DNA of 64,000 bases from Thermoflavifilum aggregans. GTDB lineage: Bacteria; Bacteroidota; Bacteroidia; Chitinophagales; Chitinophagaceae. The notes beneath the pieces are model-generated. The model searched no databases. It was not told where the DNA came from and saw nothing but the letters and a program-made list of their open reading frames with translations. Below, one piece after another: positions 1-7,872 of the stretch (its first letter is position 1; each line of letters opens with the position of its first letter). The position numbers and the translations under genes were made by a program. The DNA lies in assembly GCF_002797735.1 (NCBI RefSeq), contig NZ_PGFG01000001.1, positions 806,001-870,000 of the forward strand, read 5' to 3'.

Positions 1-41
1 TGCACAGCATGCAATTTCAACAGGCTGAAGCTGAGAGCTAA
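1..41 (+). other. possible tail of an upstream gene cut by the left edge
   Basis: One forward frame is open from the edge and stops at 39-41; a second stops at 26-28. Either could be the last codons of a gene upstream of the ATP synthase cluster, where Bacteroidota often carry small AtpI/AtpZ-like membrane proteins. There are too few residues to identify anything, so this only marks the edge. Confidence 0.2.
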
Positions 42-83
42 AAAATTTTCGGAAACAGATGCCGGAGTTGCGCGATTAATCTT

Positions 84-91
84 TACCTTTG
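84..91 (+). promoter_or_regulatory. -7 promoter element (TACCTTTG) before atpB
   Basis: TACCTTTG matches the Bacteroidota sigma-A -7 consensus TAnnTTTG. It ends 18 bases before the ATG at 110. A TTG triplet lies 13 bases upstream, too close for a standard -33 element. Because the element overlaps the alternative TTG start at 89, it favours the ATG at 110. Confidence 0.5.
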
Positions 92-109
92 CGCAAATTT
101 TTCAGCCGG

Positions 110-1231
110 ATGACGGGGAATTCCATAAAAATAGCTGCAGTGGCTCGTTTTGTTGTTTCATGCCTGCTTTTTGTTGGTTTCGTTGTTCCGGTACGAGCTG
201 AAGAAGCTGGGTTCCGGCCCGACAAGGTGATCCTGGAGCATATCAGCGATGCACACGACTGGCATTTTTTCACGATCAACAATCATCCCGTTATCTGGCA
301 TTTGCCGGTGATTTTGTACGTACCCAAGCAGGGATTCACAGTTTTTTCTTCTGCAAAATTTGAAGAAGGCCGCGTGCCGCATGATGGATTTCAGTTGCTT
401 ACGGAGGAATATATTGAGAAATATCATCTCGACCCTCAGAAATTTCTGGAAGGACATATCATTGCCGTACATCCGGATGGCTCACCCAATCTGGATAAGC
501 CCGTGTATGATCTTTCGCTGACCCGCAATGTGATTCAGATGATGGTGGCGGCATTGCTGATGATCTTTTTGTTCACCAGGGTTGCCCGTCGTTATCAAGA
601 AGCGCCTCATCGTGCGCCACATGGCTGGCAGAATGCCATTGAGCCCATTGTATTGTTTATCCGCGATGATGTGGCTCGTGCTTTTCTGGGTGAGAAAGCC
701 GAAAAATACTTGCCGTATTTGCTGACGGTATTCTTTTTTATCTGGATCAATGCATTGCTGGGGCTGATTCCGGGATCGGCCAATGTGCCGGGCAACATTG
801 CGTTTACCGGTGTGCTGGCCCTGATTACCTTGTTTTTCATTGTCATCAGCTCCACCCGTCAGTATTGGGGACATATCCTCTGGCCGCCGGATGTGCCTCT
901 TTTTGTGAAATTTATTCTGATCCCGGTAGAAATCCTGAGTTTTTTCACCAAGCCCTTTGCCCTGATGATCCGGTTGTTTGCCAACATGCTGGCAGGACAT
1001 CTGATCATCATCAGCATTCTGTCGCTTATTTTCATATTTGGCGGATTGGCTGTTGCGGCGGGTTGGGGGTTTTCGATCGTTTCCGTGGCCTTTACGGTGT
1101 TCATGTATTTAGTGGAGTTGCTGGTAGGGTTTATTCAAGCCTATATTTTCACGAGTCTTTCGGCTCTGTTTATTTCACAGGCTTTTGAAACTGGCCACCA
1201 TCACGGATCGGAAGAAGAAACTGTCATTTAG
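110..1231 (+). CDS. atpB: F0F1 ATP synthase subunit a
   Basis: Subunit a of the F0 sector, the membrane half-channel protein that passes protons to the c-ring. The 373-residue reading starts at ATG 110; a TTG at 89 in the same frame overlaps a promoter element and is less likely. Residues 1-31 look like a signal peptide. About 110 mostly hydrophilic residues follow, an N-terminal extension typical of Bacteroidota AtpB, then five or six membrane helices. The essential channel arginine is R288 in the segment ALMIRLFANMLAGH. The tail is His/Glu-rich. It is the first gene of atpB-E-F-H-A, with 31 bases to atpE. Confidence 0.96.
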   Translation: MTGNSIKIAAVARFVVSCLLFVGFVVPVRAEEAGFRPDKVILEHISDAHDWHFFTINNHPVIWHLPVILYVPKQGFTVFSSAKFEEGRVPHDGFQLLTEEYIEKYHLDPQKFLEGHIIAVHPDGSPNLDKPVYDLSLTRNVIQMMVAALLMIFLFTRVARRYQEAPHRAPHGWQNAIEPIVLFIRDDVARAFLGEKAEKYLPYLLTVFFFIWINALLGLIPGSANVPGNIAFTGVLALITLFFIVISSTRQYWGHILWPPDVPLFVKFILIPVEILSFFTKPFALMIRLFANMLAGHLIIISILSLIFIFGGLAVAAGWGFSIVSVAFTVFMYLVELLVGFIQAYIFTSLSALFISQAFETGHHHGSEEETVI

Positions 1232-1262
1232 TTTTTATTCACCTATAAAAGTTCACATCAGT

Positions 1263-1514
1263 ATGGTTTCATTAGGGATTTTACTGGCAGCCGACGGACT
1301 GGCAAAAATGGGTGCCGCTATCGGAGCTGGCTTTGCAGCTATCGGCGCAGGTATTGGTATTGGCCAGATTGGTCGCAATGCCATGGACGCCATTGCCCGT
1401 CAGCCCGAAGTGGTCGGCGAAATTCGCTCGAACATGATCATTATGGCCGCGCTGGTAGAAGGGGTTGCCCTCTTTGCCGTGGTCGTGGCTGTGCTGGCGC
1501 TGTTCGTTGGCTAA
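1263..1514 (+). CDS. atpE: F0F1 ATP synthase subunit c
   Basis: The 83-residue c subunit, a hairpin of two membrane helices that forms the rotor ring. Visible are the glycine-rich first helix (GAGFAAIGAGIGIGQIG), the polar loop ARQPE, and the ion-binding carboxylate E66 in the second helix (AALVEGVAL). The Gln and Ser that make a sodium site in Na+-type c subunits are absent at the aligned positions, so proton coupling is inferred. An in-frame start at 1185 inside atpB would add 26 hydrophilic residues and is unlikely. A perfect stem-loop follows the stop codon, which may relate to the high c-subunit demand. Confidence 0.97.
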   Translation: MVSLGILLAADGLAKMGAAIGAGFAAIGAGIGIGQIGRNAMDAIARQPEVVGEIRSNMIIMAALVEGVALFAVVVAVLALFVG

Positions 1515-1521
1515 CATTTTC

Positions 1522-1560
1522 ATTACTGCATCCGGCGCAAAGGGCAAAGGATGCAGTAAT
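1522..1560 (+). terminator. 12-bp stem-loop between atpE and atpF
   Basis: Arms 1522-1533 and 1549-1560 are perfect 12-base complements around a 15-base loop, followed by TTTGTTT. The T-tract is interrupted, so this may be a partial terminator or an mRNA-stabilising or processing hairpin rather than a full stop. The distal genes atpF-H-A depend on read-through, since I see no strong promoter between it and atpF. Confidence 0.7.
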
Positions 1561-1592
1561 TTTGTTTGCATGTGATTTACAATTTCTGAAAT

Positions 1593-2087
1593 ATGAGCTT
1601 ACTTCATCCTGATTTCGGATTGATTTTTTGGACACTGGTCGTGTTTCTCCTCACGCTGTTCATCCTGCGGAAATATGCATGGAAGCCTATTCTGAACATG
1701 CTCGACCAGCGGGAAAAAATGATTGCCGATTCCATTGCCGCGGCTGAAAAGGTAAAAGCTGAAATGTCGCAGATGAAGCTGGAACATGAGCAAATCTTGG
1801 CTGAAGCCAAAGCCGAACGAAGCCGTATTCTTCGCGAAGCCAAACAAATGAAGGAACAAATCATTGAACAGGCCAGGGAACAAGCTAAGGAAGAGGCAAG
1901 AAAAATCATGGAAGAAACCCGGGAAGCCATAGAACGTCAGAAAGTGGCTGCCATTACCGATATTAAAAATCAAATCGGACTGATGGCCGTCGAGCTTTCT
2001 GAACGTATCCTGCGCCGGGCATTGTCAGATCCGGAAAAACAGGAAGCTTATATCAAACAGCTGGTGGAAGAGGTGAAACTCAATTAA
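1593..2087 (+). CDS. atpF: F0F1 ATP synthase subunit b
   Basis: The peripheral-stalk b subunit, 164 residues, close to the family norm of about 160-170. A single membrane helix lies near residues 8-27 (ending LFILRKYAWKPI), followed by a long, highly charged Lys/Glu/Ala helix to the C terminus that should dimerise as a right-handed coiled coil and hold the F1 stator. It sits 78 bases after atpE, beyond the stem-loop, and 24 bases before atpH, the usual order. Confidence 0.96.
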   Translation: MSLLHPDFGLIFWTLVVFLLTLFILRKYAWKPILNMLDQREKMIADSIAAAEKVKAEMSQMKLEHEQILAEAKAERSRILREAKQMKEQIIEQAREQAKEEARKIMEETREAIERQKVAAITDIKNQIGLMAVELSERILRRALSDPEKQEAYIKQLVEEVKLN

Positions 2088-2111
2088 TGCCAATATCAAA
2101 ATCGAGGACAG

Positions 2112-2675
2112 GTGAATAATCCGCTCATTGCTTCACGATATGCCAAATCACTGATTGAACTGGCCCAGAGCATGGGGCAGCTGGAAGCTGTATACCAGGA
2201 TGCCAGGCTCCTGAACCAGATCTGCAAAGAGAGCCGGCAATGGGTTACTTTCCTGAAAAGCCCCGTCATCAAACCCGATAAAAAAGAAAAGGTTGTCGAG
2301 CAATTATTGAAAGAACGGGTGCAAACACTCACCTACCAGTTCATCAGACTGCTTATCAGAAAGGAACGGGAAGCCTATTTGCCCGAAATCGCTAGGGCTA
2401 TTATTGACCAATACTTTGCCCTGAAGGGAATTCATCGGGTAAGTATTACCACTGCTGTGCCGGTGAGCCAGCAAACCAGTGAGCTCATCATACACAAATT
2501 ACAGGAAGAGCTGGGCTGGAAACAGGTTGAACTACAAACACAAGTTGATCCGCGGCTGATTGGTGGATTTGTGTTGCAGACGGGCGACCGCCTGCTGGAT
2601 GCCAGTATTTATCATCAGCTGCAGGAAGTCAAAAAACAATTTCTCGATACCAGTTACGTGTACAATATTCGATAA
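2112..2675 (+). CDS. atpH: F0F1 ATP synthase subunit delta
   Basis: The 187-residue delta subunit, which caps F1 and binds the b stalk. It begins NNPLIASRYAKSLIELAQ, the usual delta N terminus, and ends with the conserved GGFVLQTGDRLLDASI region. The start is GTG at 2112, preceded by GAGGA about five bases upstream, one of few Shine-Dalgarno-like sites in the window. The nearby ATG at 2087 runs into a stop after ten codons, so GTG is the best start. It is followed 28 bases later by atpA. Confidence 0.95.
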   Translation: MNNPLIASRYAKSLIELAQSMGQLEAVYQDARLLNQICKESRQWVTFLKSPVIKPDKKEKVVEQLLKERVQTLTYQFIRLLIRKEREAYLPEIARAIIDQYFALKGIHRVSITTAVPVSQQTSELIIHKLQEELGWKQVELQTQVDPRLIGGFVLQTGDRLLDASIYHQLQEVKKQFLDTSYVYNIR

Positions 2676-2703
2676 CCAAAAGCATTGCAAATTCTGATAA
2701 CCT

Positions 2704-4281
2704 ATGGCAGAGATCAAACCAGATGAAATATCCGCTATTCTCCGGGAACAGCTTGCGCACCTGGATACGGAAGTATCCCTTGAGGAGGTAGGCACTGTGC
2801 TGGAAGTGGGCGATGGTATTGCCCGCATCTATGGCCTGGAACATGTGCGGTCCGGTGAATTGGTTGAATTTGAAAATGGTGTAAAAGCCATTGCCCTGAA
2901 TCTGGAAGAAGATAATGTGGGTGTGGTGCTGATGGGCGATTACACCGGCATTCGCGAAGGCGATCATGTACGCCGGACCGGCAAAATTGCTTCCATAAAA
3001 GTGGGAGAGGCATTGATTGGCCGGGTCATCAATACCCTGGGCGAGCCCATTGATGGGAAAGGCCCCATCACTGGGGATCTTTATGAAATGCCACTCGAGC
3101 GCAAGGCTCCGGGAGTTATTTACCGGGAACCTGTAAAACAGCCCCTGCAAACTGGTATCAAGGCTATTGATGCCATGATTCCCATTGGGCGTGGCCAGCG
3201 CGAATTGATCATTGGCGACCGGCAAACCGGAAAAACAGCCATTGCTATTGATACGATCATCAACCAGCGCGAGTTCTATGAAGCAGGTCAACCGGTATAC
3301 TGCATTTACGTAGCCATTGGCCAGAAGGCTTCTACGGTGGCCAGTGTGATGAAGACGTTGAGCGATTACGGAGCTATGGATTATACCGTGATTGTATCAG
3401 CCACAGCGGCCGATCCTGCTCCACTTCAGTTTTATGCACCGTTTGCCGGTGCCGCCATCGGCGAGTATTTCCGCGACACAGGCCGCCCGGCACTGATTGT
3501 ATATGACGACCTGAGCAAGCAGGCCGTGGCCTATCGTGAAGTATCGCTGCTATTGCGTCGTCCGCCGGGCCGCGAGGCTTATCCGGGTGATGTGTTTTAC
3601 CTCCATTCCCGCCTGCTGGAAAGAGCAGCCAAAATCATTGATGATGATGACGTGGCCCGCCAGATGAATGATCTGCCCGACAGCATCCGGCATCTGGTGA
3701 AAGGGGGAGGCTCGCTGACCGCTTTGCCCATTATTGAAACCCAGGCAGGCGACGTATCAGCTTATATCCCCACCAACGTGATCTCGATTACTGACGGACA
3801 GATCTTCCTGGAATCCAACTTGTTCAATGCCGGTATCCGTCCGGCCATCAACGTGGGTATTTCGGTGAGCCGGGTAGGAGGAAATGCACAAATCAAATCC
3901 ATGAAAAAAGTAGCCGGTACCCTGAAGCTCGACCAGGCACTATACCGGGATATGGAAGCTTTTGCCAAATTCGGAGGCGACCTGGATGCCGCTACCCGTG
4001 CCGTGCTCGACAAAGGTGCCCGCAACGTGGAAATTCTCAAACAACCTCAGTATTCTCCATACCCGGTTGAAAAGCAGATTGCCATCATTTATCTGGGTAC
4101 CAACAATTTGCTCAGTGAAATCCCCGTGCACAAAGTGAGGGATTTTGAACTGGCATTCCTGCAGGAAATGGAACTGCGTTTGCCCGATGTGCTTGCTGAA
4201 TTCAAGAAAGGCAATCTGCCTGAAGACGGAATCCGCAAAATGGTGGAACTGGCCAAAGAATTAACTCCCCGGTTTAAGTAA
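2704..4281 (+). CDS. atpA: F0F1 ATP synthase subunit alpha
   Basis: The 525-residue non-catalytic nucleotide-binding subunit of the F1 hexamer. Walker A GDRQTGKT is at residues 171-178; an N-terminal beta-barrel precedes it, and the region with [11 protein letters not shown] carries the alpha-subunit arginine that reaches the catalytic site. Length and motifs are standard. The next gene, past a strong terminator, is pdxA on the other strand. The gamma gene atpG, which usually follows atpA, is not here, nor are atpD and atpC. Confidence 0.98.
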   Translation: MAEIKPDEISAILREQLAHLDTEVSLEEVGTVLEVGDGIARIYGLEHVRSGELVEFENGVKAIALNLEEDNVGVVLMGDYTGIREGDHVRRTGKIASIKVGEALIGRVINTLGEPIDGKGPITGDLYEMPLERKAPGVIYREPVKQPLQTGIKAIDAMIPIGRGQRELIIGDRQTGKTAIAIDTIINQREFYEAGQPVYCIYVAIGQKASTVASVMKTLSDYGAMDYTVIVSATAADPAPLQFYAPFAGAAIGEYFRDTGRPALIVYDDLSKQAVAYREVSLLLRRPPGREAYPGDVFYLHSRLLERAAKIIDDDDVARQMNDLPDSIRHLVKGGGSLTALPIIETQAGDVSAYIPTNVISITDGQIFLESNLFNAGIRPAINVGISVSRVGGNAQIKSMKKVAGTLKLDQALYRDMEAFAKFGGDLDAATRAVLDKGARNVEILKQPQYSPYPVEKQIAIIYLGTNNLLSEIPVHKVRDFELAFLQEMELRLPDVLAEFKKGNLPEDGIRKMVELAKELTPRFK

Positions 4282-4304
4282 GGAGTTACACTATTACAGA
4301 AGTA

Positions 4305-4340
4305 AAAATCCCGGGTTCACTGACCCGGGATTTTCTTTTT
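4305..4340. terminator. bidirectional terminator between atpA and pdxA
   Basis: Arms 4305-4316 and 4323-4334 form a perfect 12-bp stem with a six-base loop. The forward strand continues into CTTTTT; four A residues on the left arm give a T-tract in the other direction. It ends the ATP synthase transcript and can also serve the convergent pdxA. Confidence 0.9.
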
Positions 4341-4350
4341 ATCCGGATTT

Positions 4351-5409
4351 TTATTCCGACTGAAGCTCTGATTTTTTGAGCGGGTTGCGTGTGCTTTCGT
4401 CGTAAATAACCCGATTGCGTAAAATATCGATGCAGGCAAAAATAGCCTGGCGGAATGAAGATGGATCAGCCTGGTTCTTCCCAGCAATGTCGAAAGCCGT
4501 GCCATGATCGGGAGAAGTGCGTACAATGGGCAATCCAGCTGTAAAATTCACACCAGGTTCCTGCGTCAGTGATTTAAAGGGAATCAGTCCCTGATCGTGA
4601 TACATGGCCAGCACAGCATGAAAATATCGGTATTGGGCTCTGGCAAAAAATGTATCCGCGCTGTAGGGCCCGAATACCATCATATCCTGCTGGCGTAGGG
4701 ATTGGATGAGAGGAGCTATCATTGTTTTTTCCTCTGTGCCGATATGGCCATCATCCCCTGCATGAGGATTTAATCCCAGCACGGCTATCCGCGGCATTTC
4801 AATGGCAAAGTCACGCATCAGGCTTTTACGCAGAATATCTATTTTGCCTGCAATTGCCTGTGCAGTGATAGCCGATGCGACATCGGAAATAGGAATATGC
4901 TCCGTGACTACTCCGATTTTCAGATCATCGGCAATCATCAGCATCAGCACATCGGGTACTTCAAAAGCCTCACGCAGGAAACCGGTATGACCGGTGTAAG
5001 GAAAATCAGCTGAATGAGTATTGGCTTTATGTATCGGAGCGGTTACCAATCCCTGAATCCAGCCTTTGCGGGCATGATCTACAGCTGTTTTCAGCGCGCG
5101 GATGGCAAACTGTCCACCAGCCTCTGTGAGCTGCCCGGGTGTAATATTCACCTCTTCTTCCCAACAGTTATACACGTATACGTGTTTTGACTGAAGACGT
5201 TGAAAATCGCGAAGGATCTGAAAATTCAACGGATATTCGTTCAATTGTTTTCTGTAAAAATTGATGGTTCGGGAAGAAGCATAGATGACAGGCGTGCATT
5301 GATCCAGCATGCGCTGATCACTGAAGGTTTTGATGATCAGTTCAATGCCTATGCCGTTCAGATCGCCACAGGTGATGCCAATGACAGGTTTGGAAGATAT
5401 ATGGCTCAT
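4351..5409 (-). CDS. pdxA: 4-hydroxythreonine-4-phosphate dehydrogenase
   Basis: PdxA oxidises 4-phosphohydroxy-L-threonine in the DXP-dependent route to pyridoxal 5'-phosphate. The 352-residue reading from ATG 5409 begins MSHISSKPVIGITCGDLNGIG, the usual PdxA N terminus; a longer frame upstream crosses a promoter and is rejected. The three metal-binding histidines lie in TAPIHKANTH, LNPHAGDDGHIG and AMYHDQGLIPFK. The start codon follows a -7 element by six bases, so the mRNA may be leaderless. It is divergent from rsmA; in enterobacteria pdxA and rsmA are co-directional neighbours. Confidence 0.95.
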   Translation of the reverse strand: MSHISSKPVIGITCGDLNGIGIELIIKTFSDQRMLDQCTPVIYASSRTINFYRKQLNEYPLNFQILRDFQRLQSKHVYVYNCWEEEVNITPGQLTEAGGQFAIRALKTAVDHARKGWIQGLVTAPIHKANTHSADFPYTGHTGFLREAFEVPDVLMLMIADDLKIGVVTEHIPISDVASAITAQAIAGKIDILRKSLMRDFAIEMPRIAVLGLNPHAGDDGHIGTEEKTMIAPLIQSLRQQDMMVFGPYSADTFFARAQYRYFHAVLAMYHDQGLIPFKSLTQEPGVNFTAGLPIVRTSPDHGTAFDIAGKNQADPSSFRQAIFACIDILRNRVIYDESTRNPLKKSELQSE

Positions 5410-5415
5410 GGGGCA

Positions 5416-5423
5416 CAAAGATA
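5416..5423 (-). promoter_or_regulatory. -7 promoter element (TATCTTTG) before pdxA
   Basis: Read on the minus strand, TATCTTTG fits TAnnTTTG exactly and ends six bases before the pdxA ATG. Transcription would begin at or within a few bases of the start codon. Confidence 0.6.
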
Positions 5424-5477
5424 GCATTTCCGCAGCTTTGGCCACGAAGCAACGCATGTGTTTAGCAGGGAAGGTTT

Positions 5478-5485
5478 TATTTTTG
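5478..5485 (+). promoter_or_regulatory. -7 promoter element (TATTTTTG) before rsmA
   Basis: An exact TAnnTTTG match, seven bases before the rsmA ATG at 5493. No convincing -33 element is visible. Confidence 0.55.
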
Positions 5486-5492
5486 CCTGTAC

Positions 5493-6257
5493 ATGTATCA
5501 GATTCATAAATCATTAGGTCAGCATTTTCTTCAGGATGAAAATATTTCCCGGAAAATCATTCAGGCATTGGCGTTTCAACCCGGCGAAGCTGTGCTGGAA
5601 GTAGGTCCTGGCTTGGGGGCATTGACAAAGCACTTGATGGCGCTGCCGGAGATTGACTATCGGGCAATTGAAATAGACAGGGAAAAAGTAGTGTATTTGC
5701 TAAAACAATATCCGGAACTGAAAGGAAATGTGCTGCAGGGCGATGTGCTGGAGATGGCATTGCCTTTTAGCAGACCGTTTAAATTAATCGGCAATTTCCC
5801 TTATCAGATCACTTCCGGCATCATGTTTCGGATCATGGAATGGAAAGCACATGTGCAGCTGGTAGTTGGTATGGTGCAGAAAGAAGTAGCCCGGCGCATA
5901 TGCAGTACACCCGGTCAGAAAACATACGGACTGTTAAGTGTATTGTTGCAAACGTGGTTTCAGATTGAATATCTGTTCGAGGTATCGCCCCACTGTTTTT
6001 TCCCTCCACCCCGCGTGCAATCGGCCGTCATCAGGCTGATGCCGAAACCTGAACATCCGTTGATCGCCGATGAAAAGCAATACATCAAACTGGTGAAAGC
6101 GGCTTTTCAGCAACGACGGAAAATGCTGCGCAATGCGTTAAAAGAATTATTTCCGCCAGAACAGCTGCAGCATCCTGTTTTTAATCAACGCGCCGAGCAG
6201 CTAGGCTGGGCAGATTATCTGCAATTGTATGAATGGTATATCCATGTAAACCAATAA
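5493..6257 (+). CDS. rsmA: 16S rRNA (adenine1518-N6/adenine1519-N6)-dimethyltransferase
   Basis: KsgA/RsmA dimethylates two adjacent adenines in helix 45 of 16S rRNA during small-subunit maturation. The 254-residue protein opens with KSLGQHFLQDENISRKI and has the SAM-binding motif VLEVGPGLGALT and the catalytic motif NFPY (NLPY in most bacteria). Length is normal. It is divergent from pdxA, with 83 bases between the two start codons, and both starts lie only six or seven bases from a -7 promoter element. The next gene starts 25 bases after its stop. Confidence 0.97.
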   Translation: MYQIHKSLGQHFLQDENISRKIIQALAFQPGEAVLEVGPGLGALTKHLMALPEIDYRAIEIDREKVVYLLKQYPELKGNVLQGDVLEMALPFSRPFKLIGNFPYQITSGIMFRIMEWKAHVQLVVGMVQKEVARRICSTPGQKTYGLLSVLLQTWFQIEYLFEVSPHCFFPPPRVQSAVIRLMPKPEHPLIADEKQYIKLVKAAFQQRRKMLRNALKELFPPEQLQHPVFNQRAEQLGWADYLQLYEWYIHVNQ

Positions 6258-6282
6258 ATGCAAAACATTTACTTTCGCAGCT

Positions 6283-7206
6283 ATGACCAAGGTTTTGATT
6301 ACTGCAAAAACGCATCCCTACCTGATTGATCATTTAAAGGAAAAGGGTTATCAGGTATTGTATCATCCGGCTATCAGCTATGAAGAGGCCTATCAGCTCA
6401 TTCACGAATGTGCAGGATTGGTTGTTACCACGCGTATTCCTGTTGACCGCCGGCTCATTGACCGGGGCATTCATCTGCAGTGGATTGCTCGCTTGGGTTC
6501 GGGCATGGAATTGATTGATGTGGCTTATGCTACTTCCAAGGGAATCCGCTGCGTAAGCAGTCCGGAAGGCAATGCAGATGCCGTAGGGGAACATGCCGTG
6601 GGCATGTTGGTGGCTCTTTTGCGCAATTTCAAGGTAAGCTATGATCAGCTGAAAGAAGGCATCTGGGAGCGGGAAAAAAACAGAGGATACGAAATCAGTG
6701 GGAAAGTGGTGGGCATTATCGGATACGGTCATACCGGATCGGCATTTGCCCGCAAACTCAGCGGCTTTGGAGCCACCATATTGGCTTATGACAAATACAA
6801 AACTGGTTTTGGCAATGAATATGTCCAGGAAGTAAGTCTGGAAACTATTTTCCGACAGGCAGATATTGTAAGCCTGCATGTGCCATTGACGGAAGAAACC
6901 CATCATATGGTCAATCGCAGGTTTATCCATGCATGTGCCGTACCGGTATATCTGATCAATACGTCGAGGGGAGCAGTAGTACATACCCATGATCTGGTGG
7001 AAGCCCTGAAGGAAGAACGCATAGCAGGAGCCTGCCTGGATGTACTGGAAAATGAACGCATCGATCATCTCACCGATGCTGAGCAGGAAGATTTTCAATA
7101 TCTGTTGCATCATCCTCGAGTGATCATGACGCCGCATATTGCCGGATATACCCATGAAGCCAGCCTCAAGATGGCTCAGGTGGTTTTGCATAAGCTGGGC
7201 ATCTGA
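6283..7206 (+). CDS. D-2-hydroxyacid dehydrogenase (phosphoglycerate dehydrogenase type)
   Basis: A 307-residue NAD-dependent dehydrogenase of the D-isomer-specific family. The Rossmann motif GIIGYGHTG is near residues 144-152, with D170 at the end of the following strand favouring NAD over NADP. The catalytic triad is R229 (INTSRGAVV), E256 (LDVLENE) and H285 (MTPHIAGYTHE). There is no C-terminal ACT or intervening domain, so it is the short form. It may be the serine-pathway enzyme (serA-like), but no ser genes are adjacent and substrate cannot be fixed from sequence. A terminator-like hairpin follows about 45 bases downstream. Confidence 0.88.
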   Translation: MTKVLITAKTHPYLIDHLKEKGYQVLYHPAISYEEAYQLIHECAGLVVTTRIPVDRRLIDRGIHLQWIARLGSGMELIDVAYATSKGIRCVSSPEGNADAVGEHAVGMLVALLRNFKVSYDQLKEGIWEREKNRGYEISGKVVGIIGYGHTGSAFARKLSGFGATILAYDKYKTGFGNEYVQEVSLETIFRQADIVSLHVPLTEETHHMVNRRFIHACAVPVYLINTSRGAVVHTHDLVEALKEERIAGACLDVLENERIDHLTDAEQEDFQYLLHHPRVIMTPHIAGYTHEASLKMAQVVLHKLGI

Positions 7207-7239
7207 TTTCCGGAAAGGGCATTATGTTTTAAAAAAATG

Positions 7240-7247
7240 TATATTTG
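7240..7247 (+). promoter_or_regulatory. -7 promoter element (TATATTTG) before greA
   Basis: An exact TAnnTTTG match 99 bases before the greA ATG. The leader it would produce begins immediately before a terminator-like hairpin at 7253-7289. Confidence 0.5.
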
Positions 7248-7252
7248 CATAT

Positions 7253-7289
7253 AACGCTTCTGTTTCCGGACAGAGGCGTTGATTTTTTT
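7253..7289 (+). terminator. terminator-like hairpin in the greA leader
   Basis: Arms 7253-7262 and 7271-7280 pair over 10 bp (one G-U) around an eight-base loop, followed by seven T residues at 7283-7289. It can end transcription of the upstream dehydrogenase. Because a promoter-like element lies just before it, it may also act as an attenuator in the greA leader. Confidence 0.75.
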
Positions 7290-7346
7290 ACGCACTGAAA
7301 AAACAATTACCCAAACATTTTATCGAACAGCAAAAACTCTTTTCCT

Positions 7347-7820
7347 ATGAGTGGTGTGCACTATGTGACCAGAGAAACGCTGGAACAGATGAAGGAAGAA
7401 CTGAATTACTTACGCACAAAGGGCCGTGCTGAAATAGCACGTGCCATTGCAGAAGCCCGTGAAAAAGGTGATTTACGGGAAAATGCAGAATATGATGCAG
7501 CCAAAGAGGCTCAGGGGCATCATGAAGCTCGTATTGCGCAGCTGGAAGAAGCCATTGCCAACGCCCGGGTCGTGGATGAAAAAGATATTGACACTTCAAA
7601 AGTGTCAATCCTCTCCGTGGTAAAAATTACCAATCTATCCACCCAGAAAACGATGGTATATCGGCTGGTTTCCGAGCAGGAGGCCGATTTGAAAGCCGGC
7701 AAGATTTCCGTGGCTTCACCTATCGGAAAAGGATTGCTGGGTAAAAAAGTAGGTGAAATAGCCGAAATTCAGGTGCCTTCTGGCATCATGAAGTTGCGTG
7801 TGGACGAAATTTCTGTATAA
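7347..7820 (+). CDS. greA: transcription elongation factor GreA
   Basis: GreA enters the RNA polymerase secondary channel and stimulates cleavage of backtracked transcripts. The 157-residue protein has the N-terminal coiled coil with the conserved acidic tip (REKGDLRENAEYDAAKEAQ, including the Asp and Glu that act in the active site) and the C-terminal FKBP-like domain ending SGIMKLRVDEISV. Length is normal. The ATG at 7347 is 57 bases after a T-run terminator structure, so expression may be set by read-through. It is followed by its own terminator and then the HIT gene. Confidence 0.96.
   Translation: MSGVHYVTRETLEQMKEELNYLRTKGRAEIARAIAEAREKGDLRENAEYDAAKEAQGHHEARIAQLEEAIANARVVDEKDIDTSKVSILSVVKITNLSTQKTMVYRLVSEQEADLKAGKISVASPIGKGLLGKKVGEIAEIQVPSGIMKLRVDEISV
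7587..7609. repeat. perfect 10-bp inverted repeat inside greA
   Basis: Arms 7587-7596 and 7600-7609 are exact complements with only three bases between them. They encode the segment around DIDTSKVSI linking the coiled coil to the C-terminal domain. No T-tract follows, so it is not a terminator. It may be an mRNA hairpin, a protein-binding palindrome, or chance. Confidence 0.8.
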
Positions 7821-7827
7821 CCGTTGT

Positions 7828-7861
7828 CCGCCAGGGATAAGCGTCTCTGGCGGTATTTTTA
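7828..7861 (+). terminator. terminator after greA
   Basis: Arms 7828-7837 and 7844-7853 form a 10-bp GC-rich stem (one G-T) with a six-base loop, followed by TATTTTTA. It lies between the greA stop and the HIT gene start. Confidence 0.85.
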
Positions 7862-7872
7862 TCTTTCGTATT

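Noticed and set aside
6334-7191. A 285-residue open frame on the minus strand opposite the hydroxyacid dehydrogenase
   Set aside because: It covers the same bases as a gene with a complete Rossmann motif and catalytic triad, and its sequence has no recognisable features.
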